A DNA stretch of 64,000 nucleotides. Origin: Xanthomonas sp. Leaf148 (GTDB lineage: Bacteria > Pseudomonadota > Gammaproteobacteria > Xanthomonadales > Xanthomonadaceae). The stretch spans positions 372,001 through 436,000 of the forward strand of contig NZ_LMOP01000001.1 of the NCBI RefSeq assembly GCF_001423585.1, in the 5' to 3' direction. The notes below the pieces were generated by a model. That model saw only the letters and a list, made by a program, of their open reading frames with translations, searched no databases and was not told the DNA's origin. Numbering within the stretch: the first letter of the stretch is position 1; each line of letters opens with the position of its first letter. Below are positions 53,796 through 63,022 of the stretch, piece by piece. Both the position numbers and the translations under genes were made by a program.

Positions 53796-54281
53796 TCAAC
53801 CGGCCACGTGGCCCTTGTCGATCTTCGAGGTCTGGTACAGCTCCAGGCCGATCCGCTTGATCAGGCCGAGCTGCTGCTCCAGCCACCAGGCATGATCTTC
53901 TTCGGTGTCCTGCAGCTGCTTGAGCAGCATGTCGCGGCTGACGTAATCGCCGTGCTCTTCGCACAGCTTCATGCCGGCAGCGAGCGCCGCGCGTACTTCG
54001 TATTCCACCACCAAATCGCGCTCGAGCATCTCGACCACGGTCTTGCCTGGCGCAAACTCCGCCGGGCGCATATCCGGGTCGCCTTCCAGGAACAGGATGC
54101 GACGTAGCAACGCGTCGGCGTGCTCGGTCTCTTCCTGCATCTCATGATTGATGCGCTCGTACAGCGCCATCAGGCCCTGATCCTCGTAGCGGCGCGAATG
54201 CAGAAAATACTGGTCGCGTGCCGCCAGTTCGCCGCGTAGCAGCTGTTTGAGGTAATCGACGACTTCGGGATGGCCTTTCAT
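53796..54281 (-). CDS. bfr: Bacterioferritin-family iron storage protein
   Basis: This 161-residue four-helix protein forms 24-mer iron-storage cages. The ferroxidase ligands are present: Glu18, Glu51, His54, a Glu near 93, and Glu and His in DTEEDHAWW. By alignment from memory to E. coli Bfr, the haem-ligating Met52 is replaced by Thr (EETEHAD, where E. coli has DEMKHAD), so haem binding in the usual way is doubtful. GGAG precedes the ATG at 54281. Confidence 0.93.
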   Translation of the reverse strand: MKGHPEVVDYLKQLLRGELAARDQYFLHSRRYEDQGLMALYERINHEMQEETEHADALLRRILFLEGDPDMRPAEFAPGKTVVEMLERDLVVEYEVRAALAAGMKLCEEHGDYVSRDMLLKQLQDTEEDHAWWLEQQLGLIKRIGLELYQTSKIDKGHVAG

Positions 54282-54546
54282 GGTGTGCTCCAGCAACGCA
54301 ATGCGCGCATGGTGCACTAAGCCGGCGGGCAATGATCTAATCGGAATCACTTTCAGTTGCGCTTGCGGCAAGACCCGTCGCGGTCATGATCTGCGGCCAC
54401 ACTGAGACGACCCAAACCACCACGGCGCAGTGGCAAACGGGCGGTATCGGCCAGCACTGCACTTGATGCGCCAGTGCTGCTGCTCCCGCCCCACTGCCCG
54501 CCAAGGTCTGTCGGCTACCCACGAACCACGCTCCAAGGAATAGACG

Positions 54547-56952
54547 ATGCGCAAATGGCTGACCCGGCTGATATTGGCAACTGTGGTGCTGGTGCTCGCC
54601 GCCGGCCTGACGCTGTATCTGCTGCTGCGCGGCAGCCTGGCGCAGTTGGACGGCGAGACGCCCTTGACCGGCCTGACCGCCCCAGTCGGCGTGCAGCGCG
54701 ACCACAACGGCGTGGTCACCATCGACGCGGCCAGCCAGGCCGATGCGATGCGCGCACTCGGCTACGTGCATGCGCAGGAGCGCTATTTCGAGATGGATCT
54801 GATGCGCCGCGCGCCTGCCGGTGAATTGTCCGAACTGTTCGGCCCCAAAGCGGTGGATCTGGACAAGCGCAACCGCGTGCATCGGCTGCGCGCACGCGTG
54901 CATGCCAACCTGGACATCGCCGCCGGCAGCCAGCGCGCGGCTCTGCAGGCCTACACCGACGGCGTGAATGCAGGTCTGGCCGCGCTGCCGGTGCGGCCGT
55001 GGCCATATCTACTGCTGCGCCAGACCCCGCGCGCCTGGACGTTGGAAGACTCCATCCTCACCGGCTTGGCGATGTATGCCGACCTGCAGGACAGCGACAA
55101 TCAGACCGAACTGGCTGCCGCGCGCATCCGCGCCGTGGTGCCGCCCGCCCTGGCGGCGCTGCTCGATCATCAAGGCTCCAGCTGGGACGCGCCACTGTTC
55201 GGCGCGGCGCACGGCGATGCCGTGTTGCCCGATGCGGCTGCGCTGGATCTGCGTCGCTTGCCGCATCCGCCCGCTACACCGCCTGCCGAGCAACCCACCC
55301 CGGGCAGCAATAATTTTGCAGTGGATGGCAGCCTCACGGCCGACGGCCGCGCCATCGTCGCCGACGACATGCATCTGGGCCTGCGCGCGCCCAACATCTG
55401 GTTCCGCGCGCGGCTGCGCTATCCCGACGCCGCGGCGCCGGACGGCAAGGTGGACGTCACCGGCTTCACCCTGCCCGGCCTGCCTGCGGTGGTGGTCGGC
55501 AGCAATGGCCATGTAGCCTGGGCGTTCACCAACAGCTATATCGACACCGCCGACTTTGCGCGGATTCCCGCTGCCACGCCCGAGCATCCGCAAGCGCTGA
55601 CCACGCATGTCGAAACGATTCGTGTGGCGGGCGCTGCGCCGGTGCGCCTGGACGTACGCGAAGCGGCGTGGGGGCCAATCCTGCATGAAAACCAGGATGG
55701 CAGCCTGCTGGCGCTGCGCTGGGCCGCGCAGCTGCCCGGCGCGATCCGTCTGGACTTCGCACAGATGAGCAGCGCACGCGACCTGCAGAGCGCATTTGAA
55801 GTGGCCGACCGCTCGGGCATTCCGGCACAGAACCTGTTGCTGGCCGACCGCAGCGGGCGCATCGCCTGGCGCCTGATCGGCGCACGTCCTGCACGCAACG
55901 CTGGATGCAGCCCGACCGGCATTGCCGAGCTTGCGACCTCTGCAGCTCAGCCGACCTTGCCCACACCTCCTGCGCAGACCGGCACACCGCCGCCCACCTG
56001 CATGCCATGGCCGGTACGCAGCGATGCGGCGCCGGCATTGGTCGACCCGCCCTCGCATCGGCTATGGACCGCCAATAGCCGCGTGGTCGATACGCAACAA
56101 CTGGCCACGCTTGGCAATGCCGGCTACGACCTCGGCGCGCGTGCGCAGCAGATCCGCGACGACTTGTTCGCAAAGCAGCGCTTTAGCGAGCGCGATCTGC
56201 TGGCGATCCAGCTGGACGACCGTGCGCTGTTGCTGACGCGGTGGTGGCAGCTGTTGCGCAGCGTGGTCGAGCACAGCAAAGACCCGGCGTTGCAGCAGAT
56301 CGAACAAGCAACGCGCCAGTGGGACGGTCATGCAACCACCACGTCGGTCAGCTACCGCATCGTGCGCGATTTCCGCAGCAAGACCATCGATGCGGTAGAA
56401 GCCGGTCTGCTGGCGCCCGCCCAATCCGCATTGGGCGAGCAGTTCCTGACGCCGCGTCGCGCACAGCTGGAAGGCATCGTCTGGCCGATCTTGCAGCAGC
56501 GCCCCGCCAACCTGCTGCCGCCTGCCTTTGCAAGCTGGGACCAATTGCTGAGCGATGCTGCACGCAATGCGCAAGCGGAGTTGGTGGCGCAGGCCGACCC
56601 AGGCCAGCCACTCGACAAACGCACCTGGGGCGAGCGCAACACCGCCGCCATCTGCCACCCGATCGCACGCGCGCTGCCGGCGTTGGCCGCGCGCTGGCTG
56701 TGCATGCCGGCCGACCAACTCCCAGGCGACCGCGACATGCCGCGCGTCCAGGGCCCGGCCTTTGGCGCCTCCGAACGCATGGTGGTGTCGCCCGGCCACG
56801 AGCAGGACGGCATCGTGCACATGCCCGGCGGCCAGAGCGGCCACCCACTGTCGCCGTTCTGGGGCGCCGGCCACGACGACTGGGTCCACGGCCGTCCGAC
56901 TCCGTTCCTGCCGACCACCACAACGCACACGCTGCGTTTGCAGCCGCAGTAA
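54547..56952 (+). CDS. Penicillin acylase family Ntn-hydrolase
   Basis: This 801-residue protein has an N-terminal signal anchor (LILATVVLVLAAGLTLYLLL) and the penicillin G acylase fold. Autocatalytic cleavage should occur before the nucleophile serine in TPGSNNFAVDGS (near residue 258), separating a small alpha and a large beta chain. Members hydrolyse amides such as beta-lactam side chains or acyl-homoserine lactones, so a quorum-quenching or scavenging role is possible. AAGGA precedes the ATG. The last 15 codons lie in a tandem duplication of 135 bp. Confidence 0.9.
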   Translation: MRKWLTRLILATVVLVLAAGLTLYLLLRGSLAQLDGETPLTGLTAPVGVQRDHNGVVTIDAASQADAMRALGYVHAQERYFEMDLMRRAPAGELSELFGPKAVDLDKRNRVHRLRARVHANLDIAAGSQRAALQAYTDGVNAGLAALPVRPWPYLLLRQTPRAWTLEDSILTGLAMYADLQDSDNQTELAAARIRAVVPPALAALLDHQGSSWDAPLFGAAHGDAVLPDAAALDLRRLPHPPATPPAEQPTPGSNNFAVDGSLTADGRAIVADDMHLGLRAPNIWFRARLRYPDAAAPDGKVDVTGFTLPGLPAVVVGSNGHVAWAFTNSYIDTADFARIPAATPEHPQALTTHVETIRVAGAAPVRLDVREAAWGPILHENQDGSLLALRWAAQLPGAIRLDFAQMSSARDLQSAFEVADRSGIPAQNLLLADRSGRIAWRLIGARPARNAGCSPTGIAELATSAAQPTLPTPPAQTGTPPPTCMPWPVRSDAAPALVDPPSHRLWTANSRVVDTQQLATLGNAGYDLGARAQQIRDDLFAKQRFSERDLLAIQLDDRALLLTRWWQLLRSVVEHSKDPALQQIEQATRQWDGHATTTSVSYRIVRDFRSKTIDAVEAGLLAPAQSALGEQFLTPRRAQLEGIVWPILQQRPANLLPPAFASWDQLLSDAARNAQAELVAQADPGQPLDKRTWGERNTAAICHPIARALPALAARWLCMPADQLPGDRDMPRVQGPAFGASERMVVSPGHEQDGIVHMPGGQSGHPLSPFWGAGHDDWVHGRPTPFLPTTTTHTLRLQPQ

Positions 56953-57176
56953 GCGCGCTGGCGTTGTCCGATCTGTCGGATACCGGTCTCGATGCAAGCG
57001 AAGAAATGATTGAGCCGCAGTAGCCCCTCTCCTGCGGGAGACCTGCCGACCACCACAACGCACACGCTGCGTTTGCAGCCGCAGTAGGCGCGCTGGCGTT
57101 GTCCGATTTGTCGGATACCGGTCTCGACGCAAGCGAAGAAATGGTCGAGCCGCAGTAGCCCCTCTCCTGCGGGAGA
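56907..57176. repeat. 135-bp tandem duplication covering the penicillin acylase 3' end
   Basis: Unit 1 (56907-57041) starts 15 codons before the stop and ends within a CCCCTCTCCTGC hairpin. Unit 2 (57042-57176) follows directly with about five base changes, including TAA to TAG at the stop. Only the second copy is followed by the completed hairpin CCCCTCTCC/GGAGAGGGG (57159-57180), a sequence type common between xanthomonad genes. Further GC-rich repeat-like DNA extends to about 57350. Confidence 0.93.
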
Positions 57177-57360
57177 GGGGTTGGGGTGAGGGTACGTGCG
57201 CACGCATGCGACCGATGGCATGCGATGCGACGCAGCCTCGGCTTGTTTCAAGCGGCTTGTGCATGACAAACACCACGAGGCTTCGTGTGTCCCCTCATCC
57301 GCCCTTCGGGCACCTTCTCCCATCGGAAGAGGGAGAGCGCTGCACTTCTGACGTCTGCAT

Positions 57361-57492
57361 TTAGAGCAGCTAAAAAAAGACTGTGCAGCCATCAGGCGGG
57401 CGCGGCCATTGCTCGGTGGGGTATGTACCACGCATACGCTCCGGTTACTCCGCGCCCCGCCTGACGACTGTTCGCTACGTTTCGTTAGCCAC
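57361..57492 (-). repeat. Dispersed imperfect-palindrome element, copy B
   Basis: Its reverse complement matches 24180-24322 over its whole length, with the same ends (GTGGCTAAC and GCTCTAA) and shared blocks such as AAACGTAGCGA, CAGTCGTCAGG and GGCCGCGCCCGCCTG. The inner arms CAGTCGTCAGGCGGG and CCCGCCTGATGGCTG pair. It lies between the penicillin acylase locus and the siderophore receptor. Confidence 0.8.
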
Positions 57493-57504
57493 GCTTATGG
57501 GTTG

Positions 57505-57575
57505 CGTTTGGCGTTCGGCGTTCGGCGTTCGGCGTTCGGCGTTTGGCGTTTGGCGTTTGGCGTTTGGCGTTTTGG
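57505..57575. repeat. Heptanucleotide repeat tract (about ten units)
   Basis: CGTTTGG, then four CGTTCGG, then four CGTTTGG, then CGTTTTGG run head to tail. The two blocks of four differ only by C versus T. The tract ends about 120 bp before the siderophore receptor start. Confidence 0.95.
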
Positions 57576-57671
57576 ATGCTGCACCTCGCACATCTGCACG
57601 TTTCAGCGTCCAGGCATCCGCACGGCAGGCGGGGCATGTGATCAAGCGAGCACAGCATGATAAGATGCATT

Positions 57672-57686
57672 TGATAACCATTATCA
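57672..57686. promoter_or_regulatory. Fur box of the siderophore receptor gene
   Basis: TGATAA and TTATCA are separated by CCA, and the flanks extend the match to the Fur consensus (TTGATAACCATTATCATTAA). It lies 10-25 bp before the ATG, so Fur-Fe(II) binding would block transcription or initiation in iron-replete cells. Confidence 0.85.
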
Positions 57687-57696
57687 TTAACGACCA

Positions 57697-59838
57697 ATGC
57701 GCCCCACGCTTCTTGTCACCGCGCTGACCGCTGCGCTCGCCCTGCCCTCGCCATCCGCTTTCGCTCAGCACACCAGCACCTCGCCTGCGGTCACCGAACT
57801 GGATGGCGTCAACGTGGTCGGTCGGGCGCAGACGTTATACAAATCCGACGATGCAGCGGTCGCCACGCGCACCGACACGCCACTGGCGCTGGTGCCGCAA
57901 TCGGTGCAGGTGCTGCCGCGCGAGTTGATCGACGACCAGGCCGCGCGCCAGATCACCGATCTGTATCGCAGCATCAGCGGCATCAGTTTCTTCAGCTACG
58001 CGGGCGTTACCTTGCGCGGGTTCCGACAGGAAAACGTGCTGTATGACGGTCTGCGTGGCGATCCGTATGCCGGTTTTTCGGTGCCGCAGCTGTTCAACAT
58101 CGAACGCGTGGAAGTGCTCAAGGGTCCGGCCGGTGCGTTGTATGGCGGCGGCGAACCCGGCGGCGTCATCAACTACGTCACCCGCAAGCCTGCGCACCAG
58201 GCGCAGCGGCGGGTGGAGCTGCAGCTGGGCAATCAATCGTTCGGCGCAGCGTCGTTCGAAGCCACCGGCCCGGCGCGCGAAGACGGCCGCATCCGCTATC
58301 GCATCGGCGCCTATGCCGATGGCGAGGATGGCTTTCGCTGGAACACCGATAGCCAGAGCCAGATCGGCGATGCCTCGGTGGCCTTCGATGTCGGCGACAC
58401 CGGCGAGCTCACCTTGCAATACACCGATATCACCCAGAACCTGGGCGGCAATCGCCTGCGCGGCGTGCCGGTCGATGACGACGGCAGCTTCCTCACCGAC
58501 CGTCGCTGGAACCACAACGAGCCCACCGATTTTCTCGACATGCGCGCCAAGGTCGCCTTCGCGCAGTATCGGTTTGCGCCCTCCAGTGCGTGGGATGTGG
58601 ATATGGCACTGCGCTGGTTCAAAAACGATGAGCATCAGATCTATCACGAGCCGATGGGCTTGATCGACCGCGATCGCGACGGCACCGCCGAGTGGATGAC
58701 GCGGCAGTTACGCAACCAGTACCGCGACAACGATGCCATTTCCAGCAACGTCAATGCGGTGTTCCGCACCAGCACCGGCGCCATCGCACACAAGCTGCTG
58801 ATGGGCGCCGATTACTATCGCCTGGATGCCGATTTCCGTGCGCAAACGGCCAATACCGCAGATAGCGGACGCGTGCGCGGGCCGGTGCCGGGCATCGACT
58901 TGTTCAACCCGGTCTACGGGCGTAGCGGCTTTTACGATTACGGCCTGGACACGCTGCCCTGGCGTGCCACCAGCACGCGTAGCCTGCGCTACGGCGCGTA
59001 TCTGCAGGACGAACTGACGTTGACCCCACGCTGGTATGCGATGGCCGGACTGCGCTGGGATGGCTTCAAGGACGACAACCTGCTGGATGGCTCGCGCATC
59101 ACCGGCAACGACCTCAGCTGGCGCGTGGGCAGCACCTTCGTGCTGCGCGATGGCGTCAATGCCTATGCGAGTTACGCCAGCGGGTTTGTGCCGCAGGACG
59201 CGGCAAATCAGGATGCGAGCGTCGGCGGGCCGTTCGACCCGGAGCGCAGCAAACAATGGGAGCTTGGCCTGAAGACCGCGCTCAACGATGGCGGGCTGAC
59301 GCTCAATACCGCGCTGTATCGCATCGAGCGCAGCAACATCGTGCAGGCCAACGGCAGCGTCGTCGATGGCGTCAACCAACTCTCTGCGCTGGGCCTGGTG
59401 CGCAGCGAAGGGCTGGAGGTCGATCTGCTGGCCGATCTGACCCAGCGCTGGGTGCTCAACCTGACCTACGCCTACAACGATGCGCGCGTGCTCGATGCCG
59501 GTAGCGACGGCATCACCAATGCATCGGGCGATCGCTTCGCCAACGCACCGCGTAACACGCTCGGGCTGTGGACCCGCTACGACTTGCCGGCCTGGCGCTC
59601 GGCGGTAGCCTTCGGCGCCGACTACGTGGGCGAGCGCGTCAGCCTGGACGGCCAGCGCGTCAAGCCGTACGCCATCTACGACATCAGCTGGCAGACGCAG
59701 TGGGATGCGTGGAAGCTGCAGATCAACGTCAAGAATCTATTCGACAAGGTGTACGCGATGAGCGGCTTCAATGCGCGTGGCGGGCACTTTCCGGGCGAGC
59801 CGCGACGCATCTATGCGCAGTTGGCCTATACCTTCTGA
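57697..59838 (+). CDS. TonB-dependent ferric-siderophore receptor
   Basis: This 713-residue outer-membrane receptor has a signal peptide (LLVTALTAALALPSPSAFA) and a plug domain at about 45-170 with VPQSVQVLPRELIDDQ and VEVLKGPAGALYGGGEPGG. A 22-stranded barrel follows, ending in the terminal aromatic of AQLAYTF. The plug motifs match the FhuE/FpvA-type siderophore subgroup. A Fur box overlaps the promoter, which supports iron uptake. No transcriptional coupling to a biosynthetic or periplasmic transport gene is seen in the window. Confidence 0.94.
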   Translation: MRPTLLVTALTAALALPSPSAFAQHTSTSPAVTELDGVNVVGRAQTLYKSDDAAVATRTDTPLALVPQSVQVLPRELIDDQAARQITDLYRSISGISFFSYAGVTLRGFRQENVLYDGLRGDPYAGFSVPQLFNIERVEVLKGPAGALYGGGEPGGVINYVTRKPAHQAQRRVELQLGNQSFGAASFEATGPAREDGRIRYRIGAYADGEDGFRWNTDSQSQIGDASVAFDVGDTGELTLQYTDITQNLGGNRLRGVPVDDDGSFLTDRRWNHNEPTDFLDMRAKVAFAQYRFAPSSAWDVDMALRWFKNDEHQIYHEPMGLIDRDRDGTAEWMTRQLRNQYRDNDAISSNVNAVFRTSTGAIAHKLLMGADYYRLDADFRAQTANTADSGRVRGPVPGIDLFNPVYGRSGFYDYGLDTLPWRATSTRSLRYGAYLQDELTLTPRWYAMAGLRWDGFKDDNLLDGSRITGNDLSWRVGSTFVLRDGVNAYASYASGFVPQDAANQDASVGGPFDPERSKQWELGLKTALNDGGLTLNTALYRIERSNIVQANGSVVDGVNQLSALGLVRSEGLEVDLLADLTQRWVLNLTYAYNDARVLDAGSDGITNASGDRFANAPRNTLGLWTRYDLPAWRSAVAFGADYVGERVSLDGQRVKPYAIYDISWQTQWDAWKLQINVKNLFDKVYAMSGFNARGGHFPGEPRRIYAQLAYTF

Positions 59839-60138
59839 GCACGGCGACTCGTCGCTCAAGCATCTGCAGCACGCGACGCTTGCAACGCCGGCGCGCCCTC
59901 CGGCAAGCATCGCCATCACGATCACGCCTGCGTCCATGCAACACGCACTCGCCACCACCGCAACTGCGCGTTGACGCACAGTTGCACTGCGCACGATTGC
60001 CACGCAATGAACCTGCGCCGAATCGCGCAGGCGGTCATGGGCTGGAACTTAACGTTCGGTGGGACACACTAGAGGCCGTCGCGATCTGGAGATCTCTCCA
60101 CACCGATCGCCCCCCTCCCCTCACTGACCGGAATCCGC
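59839..60138. other. Gene-free spacer after the siderophore receptor
   Basis: This 300-bp gap has no credible open frame and no clear terminator. It must contain the promoter of the beta-helix gene. Confidence 0.45.
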
Positions 60139-61191
60139 ATGCCTCAGCTTGCCCGCTCCGTTTCCGCCCTGTTGCCCCTGGTGTTTGCAGCCGCCTGCTC
60201 GGCCGCACCACCGGCTAAATCCGGCCCACCCGACGCGCCTGTCGCCAGCTGCACCGCCAAGGTGAAGCCGGGGCAGGATCTGCAAAAGGCCATCGATAAA
60301 CTGCCGCAAGGCGATACGCCGTCGGTGTTGTGCCTGGAAAAAGGCGAATTTCCGCTGCGTGGGCTGGTCTCGATCCACCGCGGCAACCTGACCTTGCGCG
60401 GCAAAGGCCCAAGCACGGTGTTGCGTATGGCCGATGGCGTGCAGCAACCGGCACTGGTGGTGGGCGACTACGAAAATCAGCAGCCAACCGGCGTGATCCG
60501 CAATGTCAGCATCGAAGACATGCAGATCGTTGCCAGCACCGGCGACAAGGAATTCATGCCCGAGCGCCCGTACCTGAGCAACAGCGCAGTGGTGGTGCGC
60601 TCCGGCCAAGGCATTCGCCTGGCTGGGTTGCAGGTCAACAAGTGCCGTAGCGCCTGTCTGTTGAGCGAATACGACACGCGCGAGATCACCATCGAAAACA
60701 ACGATGTGTCTGGCGCGATCTGGGACGGTGTGTCGTTCAACCGCACCGCCAAGGTGACCATGGTCAACAACTACATCCACGACAACGTGGCGGCCGGGTT
60801 GACCACCGAACATCTGGAAGACAGCGAGATCCGCAACAACCGCTTCGAGCGTAACGGCAGCCAGGGCATCTATCTGTCCGATGCGCGGCGCAACCGCTTC
60901 AGCAACAACGTGTTCGATGGCAACAAGGTGGCCGGCGTGTTCCTGGCCTGCGCCATCCGCTATCGCACGCCGGAAATCCTGTGCTGGGACAACAGCATGA
61001 GTCAGGACAACGTGTTCGAGAACAACCGCTTCTCCAATACGCCGTTCACCTACACCATCGGTGTGGACCGTGCCGCCAACTGCACCGCGGCCGACTTCAA
61101 GCCCAACCTGTGGCGCAACAACCAGGCCGATGTGGCCGGTGTGGATATCGAGCCGCAGCGCTACGGCTATTGCGTGCGCCACGAGCAATAA
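60139..61191 (+). CDS. Exported right-handed parallel beta-helix protein
   Basis: This 350-residue protein has an N-terminal signal ending in FAAACSA, possibly a lipobox. A series of beta-helix coils follows at about residues 85-310, recognisable from repeats such as ITIENNDVSGAIWDGVSF, VTMVNNYIHDNVAAG and SEIRNNRFERNGSQG. The fold is shared by pectate lyases, NosD and alginate epimerases. No lyase active site is obvious to me, so carbohydrate binding or processing in the periplasm is an inference only. It converges with asnB. Confidence 0.83.
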   Translation: MPQLARSVSALLPLVFAAACSAAPPAKSGPPDAPVASCTAKVKPGQDLQKAIDKLPQGDTPSVLCLEKGEFPLRGLVSIHRGNLTLRGKGPSTVLRMADGVQQPALVVGDYENQQPTGVIRNVSIEDMQIVASTGDKEFMPERPYLSNSAVVVRSGQGIRLAGLQVNKCRSACLLSEYDTREITIENNDVSGAIWDGVSFNRTAKVTMVNNYIHDNVAAGLTTEHLEDSEIRNNRFERNGSQGIYLSDARRNRFSNNVFDGNKVAGVFLACAIRYRTPEILCWDNSMSQDNVFENNRFSNTPFTYTIGVDRAANCTAADFKPNLWRNNQADVAGVDIEPQRYGYCVRHEQ

Positions 61192-61207
61192 ACACGTGCA
61201 CTACAGA

Positions 61208-61240
61208 GCGGCCGGCAGCGCGTTGGCGCATGCCGGCCGC
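61208..61240. terminator. Hairpin between the beta-helix gene and asnB
   Basis: Ten-bp arms GCGGCCGGCA/TGCCGGCCGC flank a 13-nt loop in the 66-bp convergent gap. There is no T tract, so it may act weakly on both genes. Confidence 0.5.
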
Positions 61241-61257
61241 TGCAGTTGCAACGCGCG

Positions 61258-62952
61258 TTATGAGGCCAGTGCCTGTTCGTGCACGCCGGCGATCGCACGG
61301 CCCGACGGGTCGGCCATCGCGGCAAAACTCGCATCCCAGGCAATCGCGGTCGGCGACGAGCACGCAATCGACTTGCCGCCCGGCACCGTTTCTGCCGCCG
61401 CCTGGCTCGGGAAAAACTGCTCGAACAGGCTGCGATAGAAATACGCTTCCTTGGTCTGCGGCGGGTTGACCGGAAAACGCCGGTCGGCCGCAGCCAGCTC
61501 GCGGTCGCTCACATGCGCGGCGGCATGCGCCTTGAGCCCATCGATCCAGCCGTAGCCCACGCCATCGCTGAACTGCTCTTTCTGCCGCCACAGGATCGAT
61601 TCCGGCAGATAACCGGCGAACGCTTCGCGCAGCACGCCCTTTTCCATACGCGTGGCGCCGGTGCTGGTCTTGTCGATCATCTTGAAGCTGGCATCCATGC
61701 GCATGGCCACATCCAGGAACTCGCGGTCCAGGAACGGCACGCGTGGCTCAACGCCCCAAGCCATCATCGACTTGTTGGCGCGCAGGCAATCGAAGTTGTT
61801 GAGTGCATCCAGCTTACGTACCAATTCCTCATGGAATTCGCGCGCGTTCGGTGCCTTGTGGAAATACAAATAGCCGCCAAAGATTTCGTCGCTGCCTTCG
61901 CCAGACAGCACCATCTTGACGCCCATCGCCTTTATGCGCCGCGCCAGCAGAAACATCGGCGTGGACGCGCGAATGGTGGTGACGTCGTAGGTTTCGATGT
62001 GGCGGATCACTTCAGGCAACGCGTCCAGGCCTTCTTCGAAAGTGTATTCGAACCCGTGGTGCACGGTGCCCAGCGCTGCGGCGGCCACTTCTGCAGCGGC
62101 AAGATCGGGCGAGCCTTTCAGGCCGATCGCGAACGAATGCAGCCGCGGCCACCACGCTTCGGTGGTGTCGTTTTCTTCGATGCGATGCCGTGCATAGCGC
62201 GCGGCGACGGCTGCAACCAACGACGAATCCAGGCCGCCCGAGAGCAACACGCCGTATGGCACGTCGGTCATCAACTGACGATGCACCGCCCGCTCGAAGG
62301 CTTCGCGCAATTCCTGCAGTTGCACCTGCACGCCTTCCACTTCGCCGTATTCGCGCCAGGCGCGTTCGTAGTAGCGGCTCAATGCGCCGGTGGCGCTGTC
62401 GTACCAATGGCCCGGCGGAAACTGTGCGGCATCGGCGCAATCGTCCACCAACGATTTCAGCTCGGAGGCCACGCGCAGGCGGCCTTCGCGATCGTGGCCC
62501 CAGTACAGCGGCACCACGCCGATCGGGTCGCGCGCAATGATCACGCGCCCGGCCGCCTTGTCCCACAGTGCGAACGCAAAGATGCCGTTGAGGCGGTTGA
62601 GATACGAGGCCGGTGCATCTTCGCGATACAGCGCGTTGATCACCTCGCAATCGGAACCGGTCTGGAAGGCGTACGGCTGCTGCAGCTCCTGCTTGAGTTC
62701 GCGATGGTTATAGATTTCGCCATTCACCGCCAAGGCCAGCTGCCCATCTTCGGAGAGCAAGGGCTGCGAGCCGCCAGCCGGGTCGACGATGGCCAGCCGC
62801 TCGTGCACCAGGATTGCGCCGGTGTCGACATACACGCCGCTCCAGTCCGGACCGCGATGCCGCTGCCGCTGCGAACATTCCAGCGCCTGCCGGCGCAGGG
62901 CCTGCAGATCGTCGCCGGGTTGCAGGCCGAAAATGCCGAAGATGGAACACAT
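61258..62952 (-). CDS. asnB: Asparagine synthetase B (glutamine-hydrolysing)
   Basis: This 564-residue enzyme converts aspartate, glutamine and ATP to asparagine and glutamate. The ATG at 62952 exposes Cys2 (MCSIFGIFG). The glutaminase domain runs to about residue 190 with LNGIFAFALWDK. The synthetase PP-loop is SGGLDSS (238-244), followed by LSGEGSDEIFGGYLYFHKAP, as in E. coli AsnB. AGGAG lies 8 bases before the ATG. A leader peptide with six Asn codons and an overlapping terminator/antiterminator lie at 63175-63023, so transcription is probably attenuated in response to charged tRNA-Asn. It lies downstream of dapE on the same strand. Confidence 0.95.
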   Translation of the reverse strand: MCSIFGIFGLQPGDDLQALRRQALECSQRQRHRGPDWSGVYVDTGAILVHERLAIVDPAGGSQPLLSEDGQLALAVNGEIYNHRELKQELQQPYAFQTGSDCEVINALYREDAPASYLNRLNGIFAFALWDKAAGRVIIARDPIGVVPLYWGHDREGRLRVASELKSLVDDCADAAQFPPGHWYDSATGALSRYYERAWREYGEVEGVQVQLQELREAFERAVHRQLMTDVPYGVLLSGGLDSSLVAAVAARYARHRIEENDTTEAWWPRLHSFAIGLKGSPDLAAAEVAAAALGTVHHGFEYTFEEGLDALPEVIRHIETYDVTTIRASTPMFLLARRIKAMGVKMVLSGEGSDEIFGGYLYFHKAPNAREFHEELVRKLDALNNFDCLRANKSMMAWGVEPRVPFLDREFLDVAMRMDASFKMIDKTSTGATRMEKGVLREAFAGYLPESILWRQKEQFSDGVGYGWIDGLKAHAAAHVSDRELAAADRRFPVNPPQTKEAYFYRSLFEQFFPSQAAAETVPGGKSIACSSPTAIAWDASFAAMADPSGRAIAGVHEQALAS

Positions 62953-63022
62953 GGAAACACTCCTGATCAAACTGCGGGGATGGATGACCGATGGACGAGC
63001 ATGCTGCTTGGAAGTGACGCCC

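Noticed and set aside
52041-57176. CRISPR array
   Set aside because: Repeats here are two or three long units without regular short repeats and unique spacers, and no cas gene is in the window.
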